DNA of 64,000 nucleotides from Stichopus chloronotus (GCA_021234535.1 CM037830.1:17849116-17913115), one strand, 5' to 3'; shown: positions 1 through 14,319, numbered from the stretch's first letter. The notes: a model not told the origin generated them from the sequence alone. Numbers and translations are program-made.

Positions 1-3000
1 GTTCCTGACTTTGATATACATTTTTCATGATTTCAATGCATGATATCAAGCTAAAACGTCCAAAGTTCAACTTGGCCATGTCCAGCTTGACCTACAGCCC
101 TGGTGCTATAGCTCGAAGTCACCAATGGATCATTACGTATACGCTATGTCTCATGATGCAGGCAGTAAAACCTACTAGTTAAAAGTAAACATGCGAGTTC
201 CAACTCTCTTCCGAGTATGTCGAGGGGGGGGGGGGGGCACGTCTTGACTGTAATTGGTAGTATGTCATTGCGTAAATGCGAACTTCAAAACGTGTGCAGT
301 TTGCTGCAGTCGCCTGTAGACTGTGGTGTTTGTTGAACAATACTTCATCCTCTGAGAGATTTTGACCTTCCAGGGTAGTAGTAGTACTTTTTTTAGAGGG
401 ACATGAAAACGTGATTGAAAATATCATTCCTCTCTTTTAGGACGCTGACCGCATTATTTCAATTTTTTTAAAGCTGGTTCTACTGTTTTATATTGATTTC
501 GAGGTTCGCTATGGAGCGAAGGATGATTGAAAAACGGCCATCGGGCACGTAATTATCGGTTCAGGACAGGCCCATATTTAAAAGTAAAATATAAATTCTT
601 TTCACGCGTTCAGAGTACATGCTTCACTTAGTTTGTTGACATATACTAAAATTACAATTGTCGTCTCTGCAAATACAAAACGTCGAAGACTTTTGTTGTT
701 CCACGTCAGCTGTCATGCAAACAACAGATCTTCAGATTTCGTGCCCCCAAAAGCATATTTCGAGTCACGGGAATTTATTTTCCATTCTAGATTAAAGCAA
801 CATTTTCACCCTCTTAATCACCTGCCAATTTTTTTTTTAAGAACAGTGTGCTATTGATTTATGACCTAATATAATGTGCGAATGATACATTATTTTTAGT
901 TTAGTAATTTAAAAATATTGCTCTGTATTATTAGCAGTAGATATCGTTCTGGATGGCTCCTTTTGGTATATTCTTTATCGGATTGTCTGAAATCGATATT
1001 TAAAATTCAGTTCACAGAGCCGGATCCCTTGGGGTGGTGAGGGGATACTGTGAAATTCCCCCCCCCCCCAGCCTTTTGATAGCCATTGAAAACAAATCGC
1101 TGCAGTTGTGATTGACTAGTGGAAATCCAGTGGAGTTAAAATGTGAATAAAGTTTCTAACTTTGCAGGATTTGTAGTAGTTGTCTCTTAAATTTTGCATC
1201 GTAACAATGTCACTTTCAGACTTTTCCACATCCCCTTTTTCCATCCCCACCCCCCTCGCCTAGCATTTGATTCTAGATCCGGCATATTGATGAAGTGCCT
1301 CTTTGTGCATTCATGTGTGATATAATCTATACCACTGATATTTCGAAGTTTTTCAACGGTCTGTCAGTTCTGTTAAGGATTGGTAAACGAAATGGGAATA
1401 TTAATTATACTATTATTCATATTCTAAGACAGGAATTAAAATGCCACCATAATTCATATTTTCACCACATCATTAACATACAATCATGTTTGATGAAGAG
1501 GGTCTATTGAATATTTCCTTTTCAGAATTTCAAAACTTTTAGAAACGTCATTTTTTCATGAAGACTACGGGAAAAACATGGGGGGGGGGGCACAATTACG
1601 GTACAGATAAAATCTTTCTTGAGCCACTTTTATACAAATATACAGGGCTTCTTTTCACATCCTTTGTTTTTTATGATGGCCATGATAAACTCGATTTGAA
1701 TCAAAACAACCTGTTTTTGAAGACGAAAACTGATGAATGAAAGAATGAGAGGACTGCCATATTAATTTTCACTTGAAAGTCTTTTGAAACAGTGCTGAAA
1801 ACATAAGACATTGTTGCCTGTTTTAAATATGTAGATTTCGAGTCAAAATTAGGACAACCACAGTATATGTGTACGATGCATTGATAAAATACCTTCCTAC
1901 GTTATTCTAGTCTCAGCATTCACTAGCTACGTGCATATGCAAAGATATTCATCTAACGCTGATAGTCAAATGCGCAGAGTGTGTATTAATTCGAGCAAAG
2001 TGCCTTGTGTGGGCATTCGCTCATGGCAAATGGTCTTGTACGTCTTACAATGGGAATCCGAGTGGCATAAAAACTAACTAGAAGACGAATCGATGCTACT
2101 CCATTTCTCGATCGATAGCCCGGGGTCACCTTCATATTACAACTGCTACATACCGTACCAAGTGTCAGGCCACTCCGCGCTCTGATACAGGTATTTGCAC
2201 AGAGAATATCGCCCAGGTTAATTAACCAGCCACCGCCGAGCAGAGCTCAAATAAGATACTCCTGTGTATACTTAAAGAAGAAAGAGTAAACATCCGTTCT
2301 TATTTCCATACAAATTTTTTGTTTACCTAGAAATATAACCTTTCAGCTGAAATAAGATGTTTGTGTTGGACTGACCTTGTTTAAACTTTAAATTGCCTAA
2401 ATTCAAGGCAAGGCAATTAGCGTAACAAATAATAGTTTGTATTCGTATTGTTGCTTATTGTAGAAAGGACTTCTTTTTAAACTATTTGTATTTGAATGTT
2501 TTTAATCATGCAGTTTGAAATGATTACACAATTGTTTTGAAACACCGTGTGCAAAATCTTTCCTTAGAAGTTTCCTTGAAGCATAAGTCACAGCTACAAT
2601 GGAGCTTGACAAACACAGTTGTGATTTTACGGTCACCGCCCACTGCTATTGTATCCAGAGCAGGCAAAATGAAAGAATGCAATACAGGCCTGCAGCACAA
2701 AGAGATAAAAAAGAAATGTTTTCAAATTTCGATGTGTAACTTACACTCATAAAATATATGTGTGTATGGTATGGGAAGAGAACTAATCATTTACTGCAAA
2801 ATTACTTTGGCTATCAAAGGCAATAAGAAGCAATTACAAATTAGGAATTGGGGTGGTAAAATGGTGAATATTAAATAGCGATAGACTCTTAAGCCCAAGT
2901 CATTAGTTATTGACTACACTGAATCATGTCCTTGGTGCATGAGTGTTGGAAAGAATTACAACTGTTAGAATGGGTCCGTAACTTCCACAGACGTTTATCC

Positions 3001-4174
3001 GTTTATAAAAGCTTTCAATGGTATAATAATGACATAACTCACCTTGCGATTGAGAAATATCTGCCTGATTAATACATCAGAAATGTATGTGCCTGCAAGC
3101 TATATTTAGTTATGGGCTAATTTTGTGACCTTTGACCCATGACATGTATATGTCACGGAAACTCATCAGACGCTGGACACTGAAACATCTATAAATCGCT
3201 CACTGCCGTCTGTCCGTATAAGTCTCGTCTTTTTAATAATCAAATTCGCCTGTTTTTCTCTTCCTCGTTATCTACAGTGACGTCACTTACTGGTCGTCTG
3301 CAAGGACGGAAACGGTAGCACCTCCGACAATTTGCAGGATTTCAATTTCTATATCCCCTGGGAGTCGATCGAGGCATTCATCTAGTGGACACTAATCATC
3401 GAAGGAGATTAAAAGTTCATGCATCTTACATAAAGACCCACTCCACACATCGATCTAGGGTGGGAAACTTATTACTGTACAGAAGGGAGGGAAAAAAATG
3501 TGTTATTTAATGTAATTTCCTTCTTTATCCGCCATGCATGCGGGCAAATATCACAGAAGTGGCAACTCTTAACCTCCCTTCCGGGAAAGTCACATCGAAC
3601 ACACCAACCCTAATCATATAATGCTAATTAATTTTTCGACGAATGCTCGCAGTCTTAACTTATACATATTGGCGAAACAGGGAGAAAGCCTACCAGGGGA
3701 AAGGTCTTTTATATACAGTTTATATACATATTCTACGCGCATAATTCATTTGCCCACTGGAAAATTCAGAGAAAGAAGGGGGGAATTTAAACTAGATCGA
3801 AAATATGCCAATCCAAATAATACAGACACTCAAGTCATATCTTTCACGTCATAGGATCTGAACAGGAGTAATCCAATCCAAGCAAGTGCGAAACCTTGTC
3901 AAACCTGTATACTACTAACCGGAGAAACGATCTCACGTACATAACCTGTCAGTTGTAATGACCAAAACGTTACATTACATTTTGATATAAGCGTCCCCGT
4001 AAACTTTCTGTGTACATGTAAGTAGAGACGAACTCAAGTAAATTGATCTTCTGGTTTTGTCCCGAAGGACGAATCACATTCGTTCTCCCTTTGTTTCTTC
4101 CAAACACCTCTTGACATCTTGGAGTGGAAATGTTCGTCATAGACAGCTTCCATATATAGCGATTAACCTTTCTA
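1..4174. other. Intergenic, no gene supported
   Basis: AT-rich sequence. The short ORFs (under 85 codons) show no domain, signal or splice-linked continuity that I can recognise. It contains a G14 run (224-237) and C and G runs near 1060 and 1579. Confidence 0.6.
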
Positions 4175-4352
4175 CACTGTTAAAAGTATCTGTAAATTTA
4201 CAGAAAATCAGAAAATAAAAGAAAGAAAGAAAGAAATGCGAAATAGAGACAGTTTCTGGCAAATATTTGCCAGAACAGCTCTGTATTCTTTCTGTATTTC
4301 ATTATTTTATTTTCTGTAAATTTACAGCTTACAATTTACATTTATAACAGTG
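4175..4352. mobile_element. 178-bp palindromic MITE-like element
   Basis: The ends are CACTGTTA and TAACAGTG, reverse complements. Inside, CTGTAAATTTACAG plus an AAAT-rich segment recurs inverted on both sides, and the centre is the perfect 20-base palindrome TCTGGCAAATATTTGCCAGA. The whole element therefore folds into one long hairpin with arms of about 89 nt. No open frame and no clear target-site duplication are visible. The CACTGTTA end resembles non-autonomous hAT-like elements of other animals, but the family is uncertain. Confidence 0.75.
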
Positions 4353-7300
4353 ATATTTTTTTTTAAACAAAACAGAGAAGTGCACAACACTTTGCTGACC
4401 GAGTATACCGTTTGCATGTTTTTTTTTTTATTGTAACCGGGAAATGGCGTTGAGCTACTCCTCGATTGGAGCGTGATAAATGACCATTACTGACAAGTCA
4501 AATCTTTTGGCAGACGTTGTTACAACGCCTTGTTTGCTTTGCTATTGTAATCAAGTACCAGTATTTAACACTGACAAACTTTGAAAGCCTTGCAAGAGAA
4601 TACACAACAGGACGTTAGTGAATTTTGTGGAGAAATATTTTTGTTCTAACCCTTTATTGTGACTTCCTTGGCAATACCCCGTTGTTTCTGGAAATATTCC
4701 ACAATTCGCAAAGTTTCCATCTGCTTATTGAAGTATTCCTAACTGTTTTCAGGAAATACATTATTTCAGAAGGATTGAAAAACCCAGTGAACTATTGTCT
4801 AGAACAACTGTTACAAATTGATAAATCATAGTGGTTCGACTTAAAATAAAGGACCAAAAAAAAAAAAAAATAGGTCAATACAAACACAATCCATGAATAA
4901 CTGGAAACGCATATTGCCGTAAGGGGTGAACGGAGCGCACCTCAGGTGCACAAGGTGCACTATGGTGTACTCCGTTATTGCTTGGGGTCTAGGGGGCGGA
5001 GTCCCGGTTGGGGATCAGGAGTGAAGTCCCCGAAAACTCCTGCAATATGAGGCAATTAAATAAGGTAAGAGAAATTATTTGAAACATTGCATGCTTCACT
5101 ATACCTGGTAAACCGAAAATGTCCCGCAACGTTTTTTTTTTTTTTTGTATTGTGTATTTGTATATTTTGCTGGGTCGACCTGGGGAGGGTTGCGGCCCCA
5201 CCCCCTGATTCCGTCGTATTCATGTTACTAACAAAATAACTAATTCAGATATGTCCCATTTGGATGTGGAGTCGCTTTGTGCATTATATGCTAACATACA
5301 CGAGAGATAAACAACGTGATAACTATCTTAAAAAAAAAAATGATAAACCAAGTCACACACTTTAGGACATAATAGATGAATGAGGTTGAGGTAAACAGAA
5401 GAATGAGGTAAACCGAAATTAGAACGGGAACATTCTCAACTTCTCAGACAAATTACATGTTCATTTACACCTTCGGTGATATGCCAATGTACCCAGCAGT
5501 AGTCTGATTTATTATCACTACATGTCAATTATTTTATCAACCCTACAATACCTAAAATGTGTGGCGAGTTTACGGCACGGTAAGAGGAAAGTTTTACCTC
5601 GACAAATGTTCGGCCTTCCATGTGAACACAAAAGGCATTGCAACTCTTTTAGGAAGGAACTGGAATGGTTCGAAATTTAGGCTATGAGCATTATGATCAC
5701 GAGAAACGACATCAGCTCCATGCGTCAGTGATCACACGCCTCTGGGGATGTCTACTGTATATGGTGCGTTATTATTTTCCCTCTTGGCCTCCCAAATGAA
5801 TTAGACGTAGCACATGTATTTCGCCTTTCGCGATGACATGGTGTTCCGTCTCGTTTGTCAGAAATGCATTTGCAACGTCTCCAATGTGCCAGAAGCAGTT
5901 GCACGACATCGCATGATGTCTTGAAATATGAGATCATCAAACCGTTGAATGATTTTCTTCCGTCTCACAGGAAGACCAAACCGAAAATGCTTGCAGCTTA
6001 CAATGTTAACCTACATAGCTATACTGATCATGGAAGTTGCTGTAACATTCACAACAGTAATAGCGTCTGCTACACGGATTCGTGAAACAGTGGCTGTTTC
6101 CTCTGAGTTTGTTCTGTACAATAAAAGAGTCTGAGACCACTAGCGAAAGTTATCCCCGTTCTTTGACATACCGTTCTTGTAGTTAGCTAATCATTCCAAT
6201 TTCCAATTTTTTTTTTTTTTTTTTTTGCAAACATGCCTACATTCAATTCGAGGTAAAATTTGGCTTCTCGCAAGATTTTGGTGAACTCGTCGAGGTGTTA
6301 TCGAGAAAAGGAAATATGTCGGACTATTTGGACGTTACTGCTTAAAAGCATAACTCATAACTCTGGTCAGAAGGGTCATGCGTGACTAGAGGGGAAAGCA
6401 ACTGATAGTTTCTAGGAGAAAAGGATTATAACCAGTATAAAGTAAAGTGCTGGCATATAAAAATGTACTAAACCCTTCCTTTCGAACGATACAGAATGAA
6501 CTGAAATGGATAACTTCTGTTAATTTTTTAATTTTTTATAAGGGGGGAGGGAGGGGAGCAACATCGCACTAGTAAAAGCAGTATGTTTAATAGAGACTGA
6601 CATATCTGTCAGTTGAGGTCAGTATTCATCTTTTTCATTGCCCCATCAAGCACTTATGAAATTCAGTTTTCATGGACTTCATTGAGTGTGCAAGCAATGC
6701 TCGAAGACACACTAACTGCTTTTTTTCTTCCGATTCACCCTGTCCTATATGAGGAATGAATAATACGGTGATTATCCTCGAACTGTGTATTCTTACCACG
6801 CTACATTGCATCTAGATTCCACTGTTACTATAATCACAATAAGCTTAAAGCCATTCTATATACATTCTCTCTTGGTAAAGAATTTCCTCCTTTTCTCATT
6901 TATATATACAAATAAAAGATACGGCTAAAGAAAAGGGAGTTGCAAATGACTCACTGACCGAACCGTAGAACAAACGATGGGAAATAACAAGGTCATCCAG
7001 AAAAAAAAGTCTTTATGTGGTATGACTCTCTCAGCAAAAAGAGGCAAAAAATATAATATTCAAAGTTGGACTACACGTCGAAACAGCAAGTAAAGAGAGG
7101 TCAGCAACAGATTGTATGATGGTCCGGCAAGTTATGACGACCACCAATGTTGTACAAGGAAAAAAAATGTTTCTCAGTAATTAGAAATTAGAGATTTCCA
7201 TCTGTTAAGGCTTTTAATATGAATTGAAAATTCTTTCTTTTATCTACAGTGATTATTACCTTAACCAGATATACCTCGCAAGAAGTTGTTACATTCTAAG

Positions 7301-10030
7301 CTATGATTCCAGACGTCATGACGTCATTTAATTAACCAATAATTGGATAAGAAACACCACAGTGAAGTCATTACTATCTTTAAATAACAATGGGTCGATG
7401 TATCGTAATGAATATTGATGAGCTTCATTCACCATCGAACTTGGGATCTGCGGAGAAAATCATCTCTGTGGCAAAAGAATCATGCCGCTAGAATTAAAAG
7501 AGATGAGCAATATCGTAAGGTATCTCTCTTGAAAGAATCTGGGAAAGGAAGACCTCTTTCATCCGGGAGATTTATTTTACTCAGTCTACAAACACGATAG
7601 CAAAAAAAAAAAAAAAAAAAGCTTCTTAGGGAATAAATTTAGCATCGAATATTTGACGTGACTTGCCCGATTGACTTTGCTCGGCGCCGTCAGTGAGATA
7701 ACAGGTTATTGATTTCAAGGTTTAATTGATAATGAAACCTCAAAGTCCCTCTCTGTCCTCCGAACAAGATGAGGAGAAAGAATTTTGTTCCTCTTTTTTT
7801 TTTTAAATTCACAATCGTTCTATACATTTCAACAGTCCTAACAATGTTTGGATAAATCTCTGGAGTACATAGTGAATCGATAATAAGGATCGTCTTTCTC
7901 TAATGAGAGCAATGGTGTTGTGTCTTGTATAATGTCGAGCTATTGACGAGGACTATACCGTATGCCAGAAAACGGAAAAAGTTTCTTCTTCCACATGAAT
8001 GATAACTGCGTAAAGGAGAGAATTTCAGAAAATTCAAGCGACTCATCTCATTTTAGGGTTCACTTCTTTAGATAAATGTTTATCGTATTTAGTGGTCGCT
8101 GCTTTTACCTTTAGAATGACATATAAGATTAACGTTTGAGTCATCTCAAGACCATTGGATTAATTCATGTGATTGTTTCTTTGTTTCAAAGTTAATTATA
8201 GATTGCCCCACAAACTGGTAAACGATACATCAACAGCGGTATTTTAAAGGTATATTGTAGCTGTAATTATTCATATCATCTCATCTTGATAAGATTTCAT
8301 CTTAGACTTTGTCACAAACTGTTGACATCACGTCGATTTAACTTTCAGGCAGTTGCTATGGCAACAAACCTCCCATGGCACAAAGCGCTTGGCAGTACAT
8401 GAAGAATGATGAAATGATCTAGAGAAGTGTAGAATATGAAGAGCAAAGTGGAACAATTTCCTAATATACATTCATCAATTCTGTCATTAGGAGAAGGCTT
8501 GCGTAAACAGTGATTATTATTACTGTGCATAATATATATGCGAGACCCCAACGTACAGTCTTAATTGTGGTTAGCTTTCATTATGAGTGTTTTTTTTTTT
8601 CATGACGAAGAAGAAATAAGAATAAAATGGAGTAGTGGTAATGAATTTCTCAGATCATTCACATTTTGATATTAATTTTCTCAGTTTTACATAATAAAGT
8701 TGAAACGGTGTTAATGAATTACTCACATGTTCAACGTATTTATTCAAATTAATTTTAAGGTTCCATCACTTTTGCATTTATGTTCAACGTCCTTATAATC
8801 ATGCGGTGTAATAAATGAAATCTGTGCCAGTTGTTTTTAGATGAATAAATCTGTCAAAATGACTGTATGATTAAGACAGCATCATGTTGACCTACACAGT
8901 CTGTGGTAACAGGATTTCGTTAACCAGGATTTCGTTAACCTGTATCATGTACCTGTATCATCAAATTTTAACATAACAACATTATGTGCAAAAGGGATGT
9001 AAGTACTGAGTGCAAGCCAACAGCGGAAACCTATATATGTTGTACTCAACAAGCAGCCAAGTATTAACAGTTGATATCTCTGTGTATGTTCTCATCATGT
9101 TCCTCCATAAATTTAATTGTGAGTCATCCGGGTAAGATGAATAATTCGATAGTTGAGCACTGACTTGTGTTTGGACTTTTCACAAAAGGCGATCATTAAA
9201 TTTTCTAAAAAACTATACCTGTATGGAGGTGTATTGTTAAAACGATTTTTCGTCGTGAATGTAGCAATGAAAAGCCACTATCTCCTTTAATTGGAAACGT
9301 CTAAAACTGACATTTCCTTCCTTGTTTAGTGTTCGCAGTCATAAATCATCAACTTCAAAGGAGGGTTTACGACAACAATAGCCTTTCAGGCCATCTAAAT
9401 TTAGATCTTTAATGTTTACGTTATTGGACAGTAACTGCACAAACAAGGGGGAAGTGATTTATATTGACTATATACGCATAGATGTATTCTGACAGATATA
9501 GACAGTATTTATGGCTATCATTAATATGAAGAACTCAAAAAAAAAATGATGGATTGAGAACTTATGATGGAACTGTCGTATATCATTTTTTTAGGTCTAT
9601 TACGAAGCTAAATATGAAACTTGAGCTCATGTTTTAATGGGTTAAGGGCTTGTACCGCCGCATGCATCACGCCACGCACCACTAAGTATAACACAACCTG
9701 TAAACTCGTTGAATTTAAATAGATTCAGACATTTATGAAATTCCAATTTTGAATGAGCCTCTTCACAGCACAGTCTCAACATTCTCTCTGCGCTGTTGTT
9801 TTGCACGGTTATCACCTTTTGAGGTTTCTAAAGAGTGTCCATGATCTGCAAAATGGAAATGGTAAAATATAAATGACCTTTTGCCTCTCCAAATGTTTCG
9901 TGTTTCTGTTAAGGTTTTGGTGCAGTGAAAGATAACATTTACAACTTCGACTCTTTTTTTAACATTCCGTACCGTGTCCATCTCCGTCTTTAAGCGTGTG
10001 TTTGCTTTTCCTCAGTCTCGTGGAAAATTA
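4353..10030. other. Intergenic, no gene supported; one dispersed-repeat candidate
   Basis: I see no coding exon. Segment 4920-5215, read on the minus strand, has a C-rich block (CTTACCTTATT, TATTGCAGGAG, CCCCCTAGACCCC) that resembles a block in SUR intron 4 near 36985-37115, so it may be a dispersed repeat. TGACGTCA-type motifs occur near 7315-7330. Poly-A and poly-T runs are common. Confidence 0.5.
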
Positions 10031-10101
10031 AGACAACCAGAATCTAAAGACAACCAGAATCTACAGAAAAAAATAGAATCTACAGACAACTAGAATCTAT
10101 A
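10031..10101 (+). repeat. Short tandem repeat, unit about 16-17 bp (AGACAACCAGAATCTA)
   Basis: The unit GACAACCAGAATCTA appears about four times, with small changes and an A-rich insertion. No function is evident. Confidence 0.7.
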
Positions 10102-10694
10102 AAACAATGCAAAGGGGAAAAAATGCCGAATGCTCAGTTTAACTTTACGATGAATGTCTTTAACTGTGACGTTGCAGTCTTAGCCGCTCATTTCCGTCTA
10201 TGATGGCAATCGCTGTATTGATTAACCTTTCTCTTTGGTCGTAGATTTTTAAGAGGTTGGAAAACATCGGTGTGATACAGCTGACGAGTGTTCGGGAATT
10301 TCTTCTTCTTTCTTCCGAGGTTTTGTTTTTCATCATCTCACTGCAGATTTATCTGTATCTTAAAAGTAGGTTAACCGTGCAGCGCTGGTGGGTTTGTTTC
10401 GGTAAACGGAAAAAAAAAAAACTTGCAGTCGACAAACCTTCAAAGCAAGACTGTTTCAAGAGACAAAAGAAAAAGAAAAGACTGGCATTCTATCCCGTGG
10501 ATCTTCTCAAAAGATAAGTCCAATGACCAGATTCTGATACAAACATTAAGAGGTGAAGTGCCGAAGTTGCCAGAAAACACTTTATATCGTGACCCGATAC
10601 TGTCTTATAATCTGACATCATTGGAAGCAACTCATACCTTACCGTAACTATAGCAACAACTAAAATGTGGCATCAGCTTCCGACTATGTCCTCT
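10102..10694. other. Intergenic, no gene supported
   Basis: Two overlapping short ORFs span an A-rich tract, giving lysine-rich peptides typical of low-complexity DNA. Nothing recognisable. Confidence 0.5.
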
Positions 10695-11598
10695 AGCTGA
10701 AACTCATCTAACGAATGACATCACTGAAACCAAATTACACCTGATACCGCTGAGACCAACTCACAAATGATATCACCTGATCACTGAAAAAAAAAAGAAG
10801 TTACAACTGATCACAGAAAGGAACTGACTCTTGACAACAGTGAAGTCAGTTCAAAATTCCATCACTAAAACCAAATCACACTGGAAACAAATGACATCAC
10901 TGAGACCAGCTTATACCCGACATCAGTGAAACCAACTCACACTTGACGACACTAAAACCATATTCACAATTGACATCACTGAAACCAAATCAAACCTGAT
11001 ATCAATGAAACCATCTCACACCTAACATTGCTGAACCCAACTCAAACATGACATCAATGAAATTGACTCACAACTGGTATCAAATTGACGAAATCAGCTC
11101 ACAACTGAGACCAACTCACAAGTGATATCACCGAAACCAGTAAACAACCGACATCAGTGAATCCAACTCACAATTGACATCACTGAAACCCATTCACAAT
11201 TGACATCACTGAAACCCATTCACAATTGACATCACTGAAACCAAATCGTACCTGATATCGATGAAAAACATCTCACACCTGACATCACTGAAATCAACTC
11301 ATAGCTGGTATCAACGAAACCTGCTCATAACTGTTGCCAACTCACAGTTGACATCACTGACAACAATTCACAATTGACATCACTGAAACCAAATCGCACC
11401 TGATATCAATGAAACCATCTCACACCTAACATTGCTGAAACCAACTCACAGCTGATATCAAAGAAACCAGCTCGCACCTGGCACCAGAAAAAAAAACAAA
11501 CTCACAGTTGACATCACTGAAACCAGCTAACACCCGACATCAGTGAAACCAACTCATAGTTGACATCACTGAAAACAACTAATATCTGATATCACTCC
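10695..11598 (+). repeat. Minisatellite array, 26-bp unit (GACATCACTGAAACC...)
   Basis: Units of the form GACATCACTGAAACC followed by about 11 variable bases recur with a 26-bp period. Exact spacing is seen at 11176, 11202 and 11228. About 30-35 diverged copies fill 0.9 kb, with a few A-run insertions. The period is not a multiple of three, so it is not a coding repeat. Confidence 0.88.
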
Positions 11599-12366
11599 AT
11601 TTTTCCTATTCACGAGTAAGATAACATCATCTTCCTTTTCTTTTTGGTATCTAGTTCCATCTTCATCTATACGCTCCAGAATCTACGTCATGTTCTCTCT
11701 CCTTATCGCCCTTTTATCAATTTATCTCAGATAAAGTCCGATCATCGCTGATTTTGAAGGTTCCTCTAGATGGCTTCTGACATTCTGGGGAACCATTCAT
11801 CAGATGAAGTGTCATGATATTTCGTCGGAGATTGCTTTCGCCAACGTGTATCCTTAAATTTATCGATTCCATTTTAAATGTCCTCGTTCGTGAAACGAAA
11901 CTTCTCTATAAATTAATGCAAAGTTTATACCGCTCATGCAGTATTTGTTCGCACAACCAGTAACGTTCTTTCCTTCTCCCTTGTCGCAAATTTATTCCAC
12001 TTGCACGTTCCAGTCCCTCCTTTTATTGACAACAAAAGTGTGCTGTGACAAGTTAGCAGAATATCCAACCGAAGATAGTTTGACACCATCTGCAGCGGGC
12101 ATAATCTCCATAAAATCATCCAGTGTTTACACCAGATATGAGAAACTGTTTTACGGTGAACAACATTTTATGAATATTGGGCAAACGTGACTTTTTTTAA
12201 AGACGCTGGCAACTAATGAAACAATTTTGGTGATATTTCCAATTTGAGAAAAAAACTGAATGATTTTGTGACTCATTTTTTATGACGTTCTGTATTCTGG
12301 CCAATTGGAGATGATTTAATATCGAAAGTAATATTCATCTATATTCGATGAGGAAATCGTTTGAAT
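11599..12366. other. Intergenic, nothing recognised
   Basis: Unstructured AT-rich sequence between the 26-bp array and the inverted repeat. Confidence 0.5.
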
Positions 12367-13475
12367 CTTTCGAATAAATACGAGGAAATATCTAAATCTG
12401 ACTTCATTTCAACCTCTATAGTTATGGAGAGTCACATACAGTCGATAGGTTGCCGGAAACTATGTGGACCAATTGCATACAGCAAAGGATACACTATGGT
12501 GAGTCTAAAGTTACCAAAAAAAAGGTCAAATTTCTTAAAAAGAGGGCACTCTTCTTCAGAGAGACCCCACATAGAATAACAATTTCACATGAAGATGAAA
12601 TTTTCTGCTTTTAAGCTTTTCACTTGTGTTTTAGTTCTGGTACTCACAGGAGATATGTTTCTCCACGCGAAATTAAACCAAAGTAAAGAATTTTAGGTCC
12701 AAGAACAGGGAGAGAGTCTGACAACTATTCCAGAGAGTGTGCTCAACCATCCCCTCTTATCCACTGCACAACGACTTCATCTCCTGCCCTCCGTGTGTAT
12801 ATTGCTTTCCCATTTGTTTACAAGTAGCGTATCATATGTAACAGGGTTACTAAAATACAACCAAGTTTAAACTGCACGGTTGGTTGCGGTGTTACTTAAA
12901 GTGACGTTCTTTTTGAAATTATCTTTGAGGAATCTACGCAGGGACGAGAGCGAGAGAAAGCAGATCGGATAAATCCAGGCGCCGTCTGGAGAGCTCATGT
13001 CTACCTCGACATAAGTATTAAAAAAGAGTTATGTACGTGGGTGTTGCTTTTCATTGACAAAAATGTCCTGTCACAAAATTAATTGATTCGTTGTTCTACA
13101 CATGTGAAAACAAATGTAAGCACGTACGGATACTGAATATTTTCAGTATTAAATTTAAGTACTTCTTTTTGCACTATTTCATGTTGCCCTTGTTTGTGTG
13201 ACAAAAGTGCCAACAGAAAGTGTCACTTGTTACAAGGACTGACAAGAAGGTATTCAATCTTAGTGTGCAGGGGTCTTTCTGAAGGGGAGTGCCATCTTTT
13301 CTTTTTAGAAATTTGACTTTTTTGGTAACTTTAGACTCAGCATAGTGTATACCTTTGCAGTGTTCAACCTGGCCTACATAATCTCTGGCACCCTTTCGAC
13401 TGCATGTGACTCTCCATAACTATAGCTGTTGTAATGAGGTAAGATTTAAGTTTTTTCTCGTACTTATTCGAAAAG
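12367..13475. mobile_element. Inverted repeat, arms about 205 bp (12367-12568 and 13270-13475), foldback-like
   Basis: The right arm is the reverse complement of the left at roughly 80-85% by eye. Shared landmarks, left to right in the left arm: TTCGAATAA, TATAGTTATGGAGAGTCACAT, GAGTCTAAAGTTACCAAAAA, GTCAAATTTCTTAAAAAG, GGCACTC and GACCCC. The 0.7-kb spacer has no coding signal. This is either a foldback transposon or two inverted copies of one repeat. Confidence 0.8.
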
Positions 13476-14203
13476 CAAAAGTTCACCCACTTTACACAAA
13501 AAAAAAAAACAACAAAAAAACAAAAATTGTGTTCTCATTCAGAATTTCACCTTCTGTCAAAAGGAAGAAGGTTGCCAGCATCAGAAAAAAGAAACGGAAA
13601 AAATCCCAAAATTTACAGATACAAAGACAAGTTGTCTTCAAACAATTTACGGCGTTTGATAATATTTCATCTAGACATTCATTTAATTTCCTGAGCTATG
13701 TATTGATATGACACGTAACGGACTAGCGGAGAAGCCGGGGAGAACAACAAAATTAAGTGTTGGCTGTTAAATCTCAATTAAGTGTTGTGCAATGACTGAT
13801 ATTCCTTATATCACATCCGGTCTCATGACCGATGTCGCTTATGTTTTATTAATCTTGTTATTACATAGATCATTAAAATGAAATGAAGTCAAGGTTATGA
13901 ATCTAACTCGGAATGTTCTATTGTGGAGACAGGGGGTTATGTTTGTCGTCGTTGGGTCGATGTCAAGGACTCGTGGGAACTTACTGCTGCACACCTTTTC
14001 TTCATGAACGTTCGTATATGGAGCTAATGTTGACTTGTGCCGTTGTAGCGTTACAGAAAATGATCCTGCTTTCTGTTCTTGTTTGTTTGTTTTTTTTTTG
14101 ACAGCGAAGGAAAATAAGAGTCGACGGGCCCAAGAAAACTCTTTTAAAATGAATAACCAACATCGAATATATAGTATAGGACTGTACCAATTTATTCCAC
14201 ATT
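13476..14203. other. Intergenic, nothing recognised
   Basis: A-rich tract near 13497-13530. The overlapping ORFs on both strands are low complexity. Confidence 0.45.
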
Positions 14204-14319
14204 TATTATATATAAATATATTATTATATATGTTGTATATGATATACATGTTATATATGTTACATATGATGTACATGTTATATATGTTATATATGATATG
14301 ATATACATGTTATATATGT

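Noticed and set aside
5000..5200. Possible tRNA or other structured RNA in the GC-rich block
   Set aside because: No cloverleaf with a T-arm GTTCRA box could be assembled; it fits a dispersed repeat better.
7315..7330. Perfect TGACGTCA boxes as a promoter
   Set aside because: They are 25 kb from the only gene, with no adjacent transcription unit.
13839..14301. Long overlapping ORFs on both strands near 13.8-14.3 kb
   Set aside because: They run through the AT satellite and give YMLYMIYML-type repeats; no domain and no codon signal.
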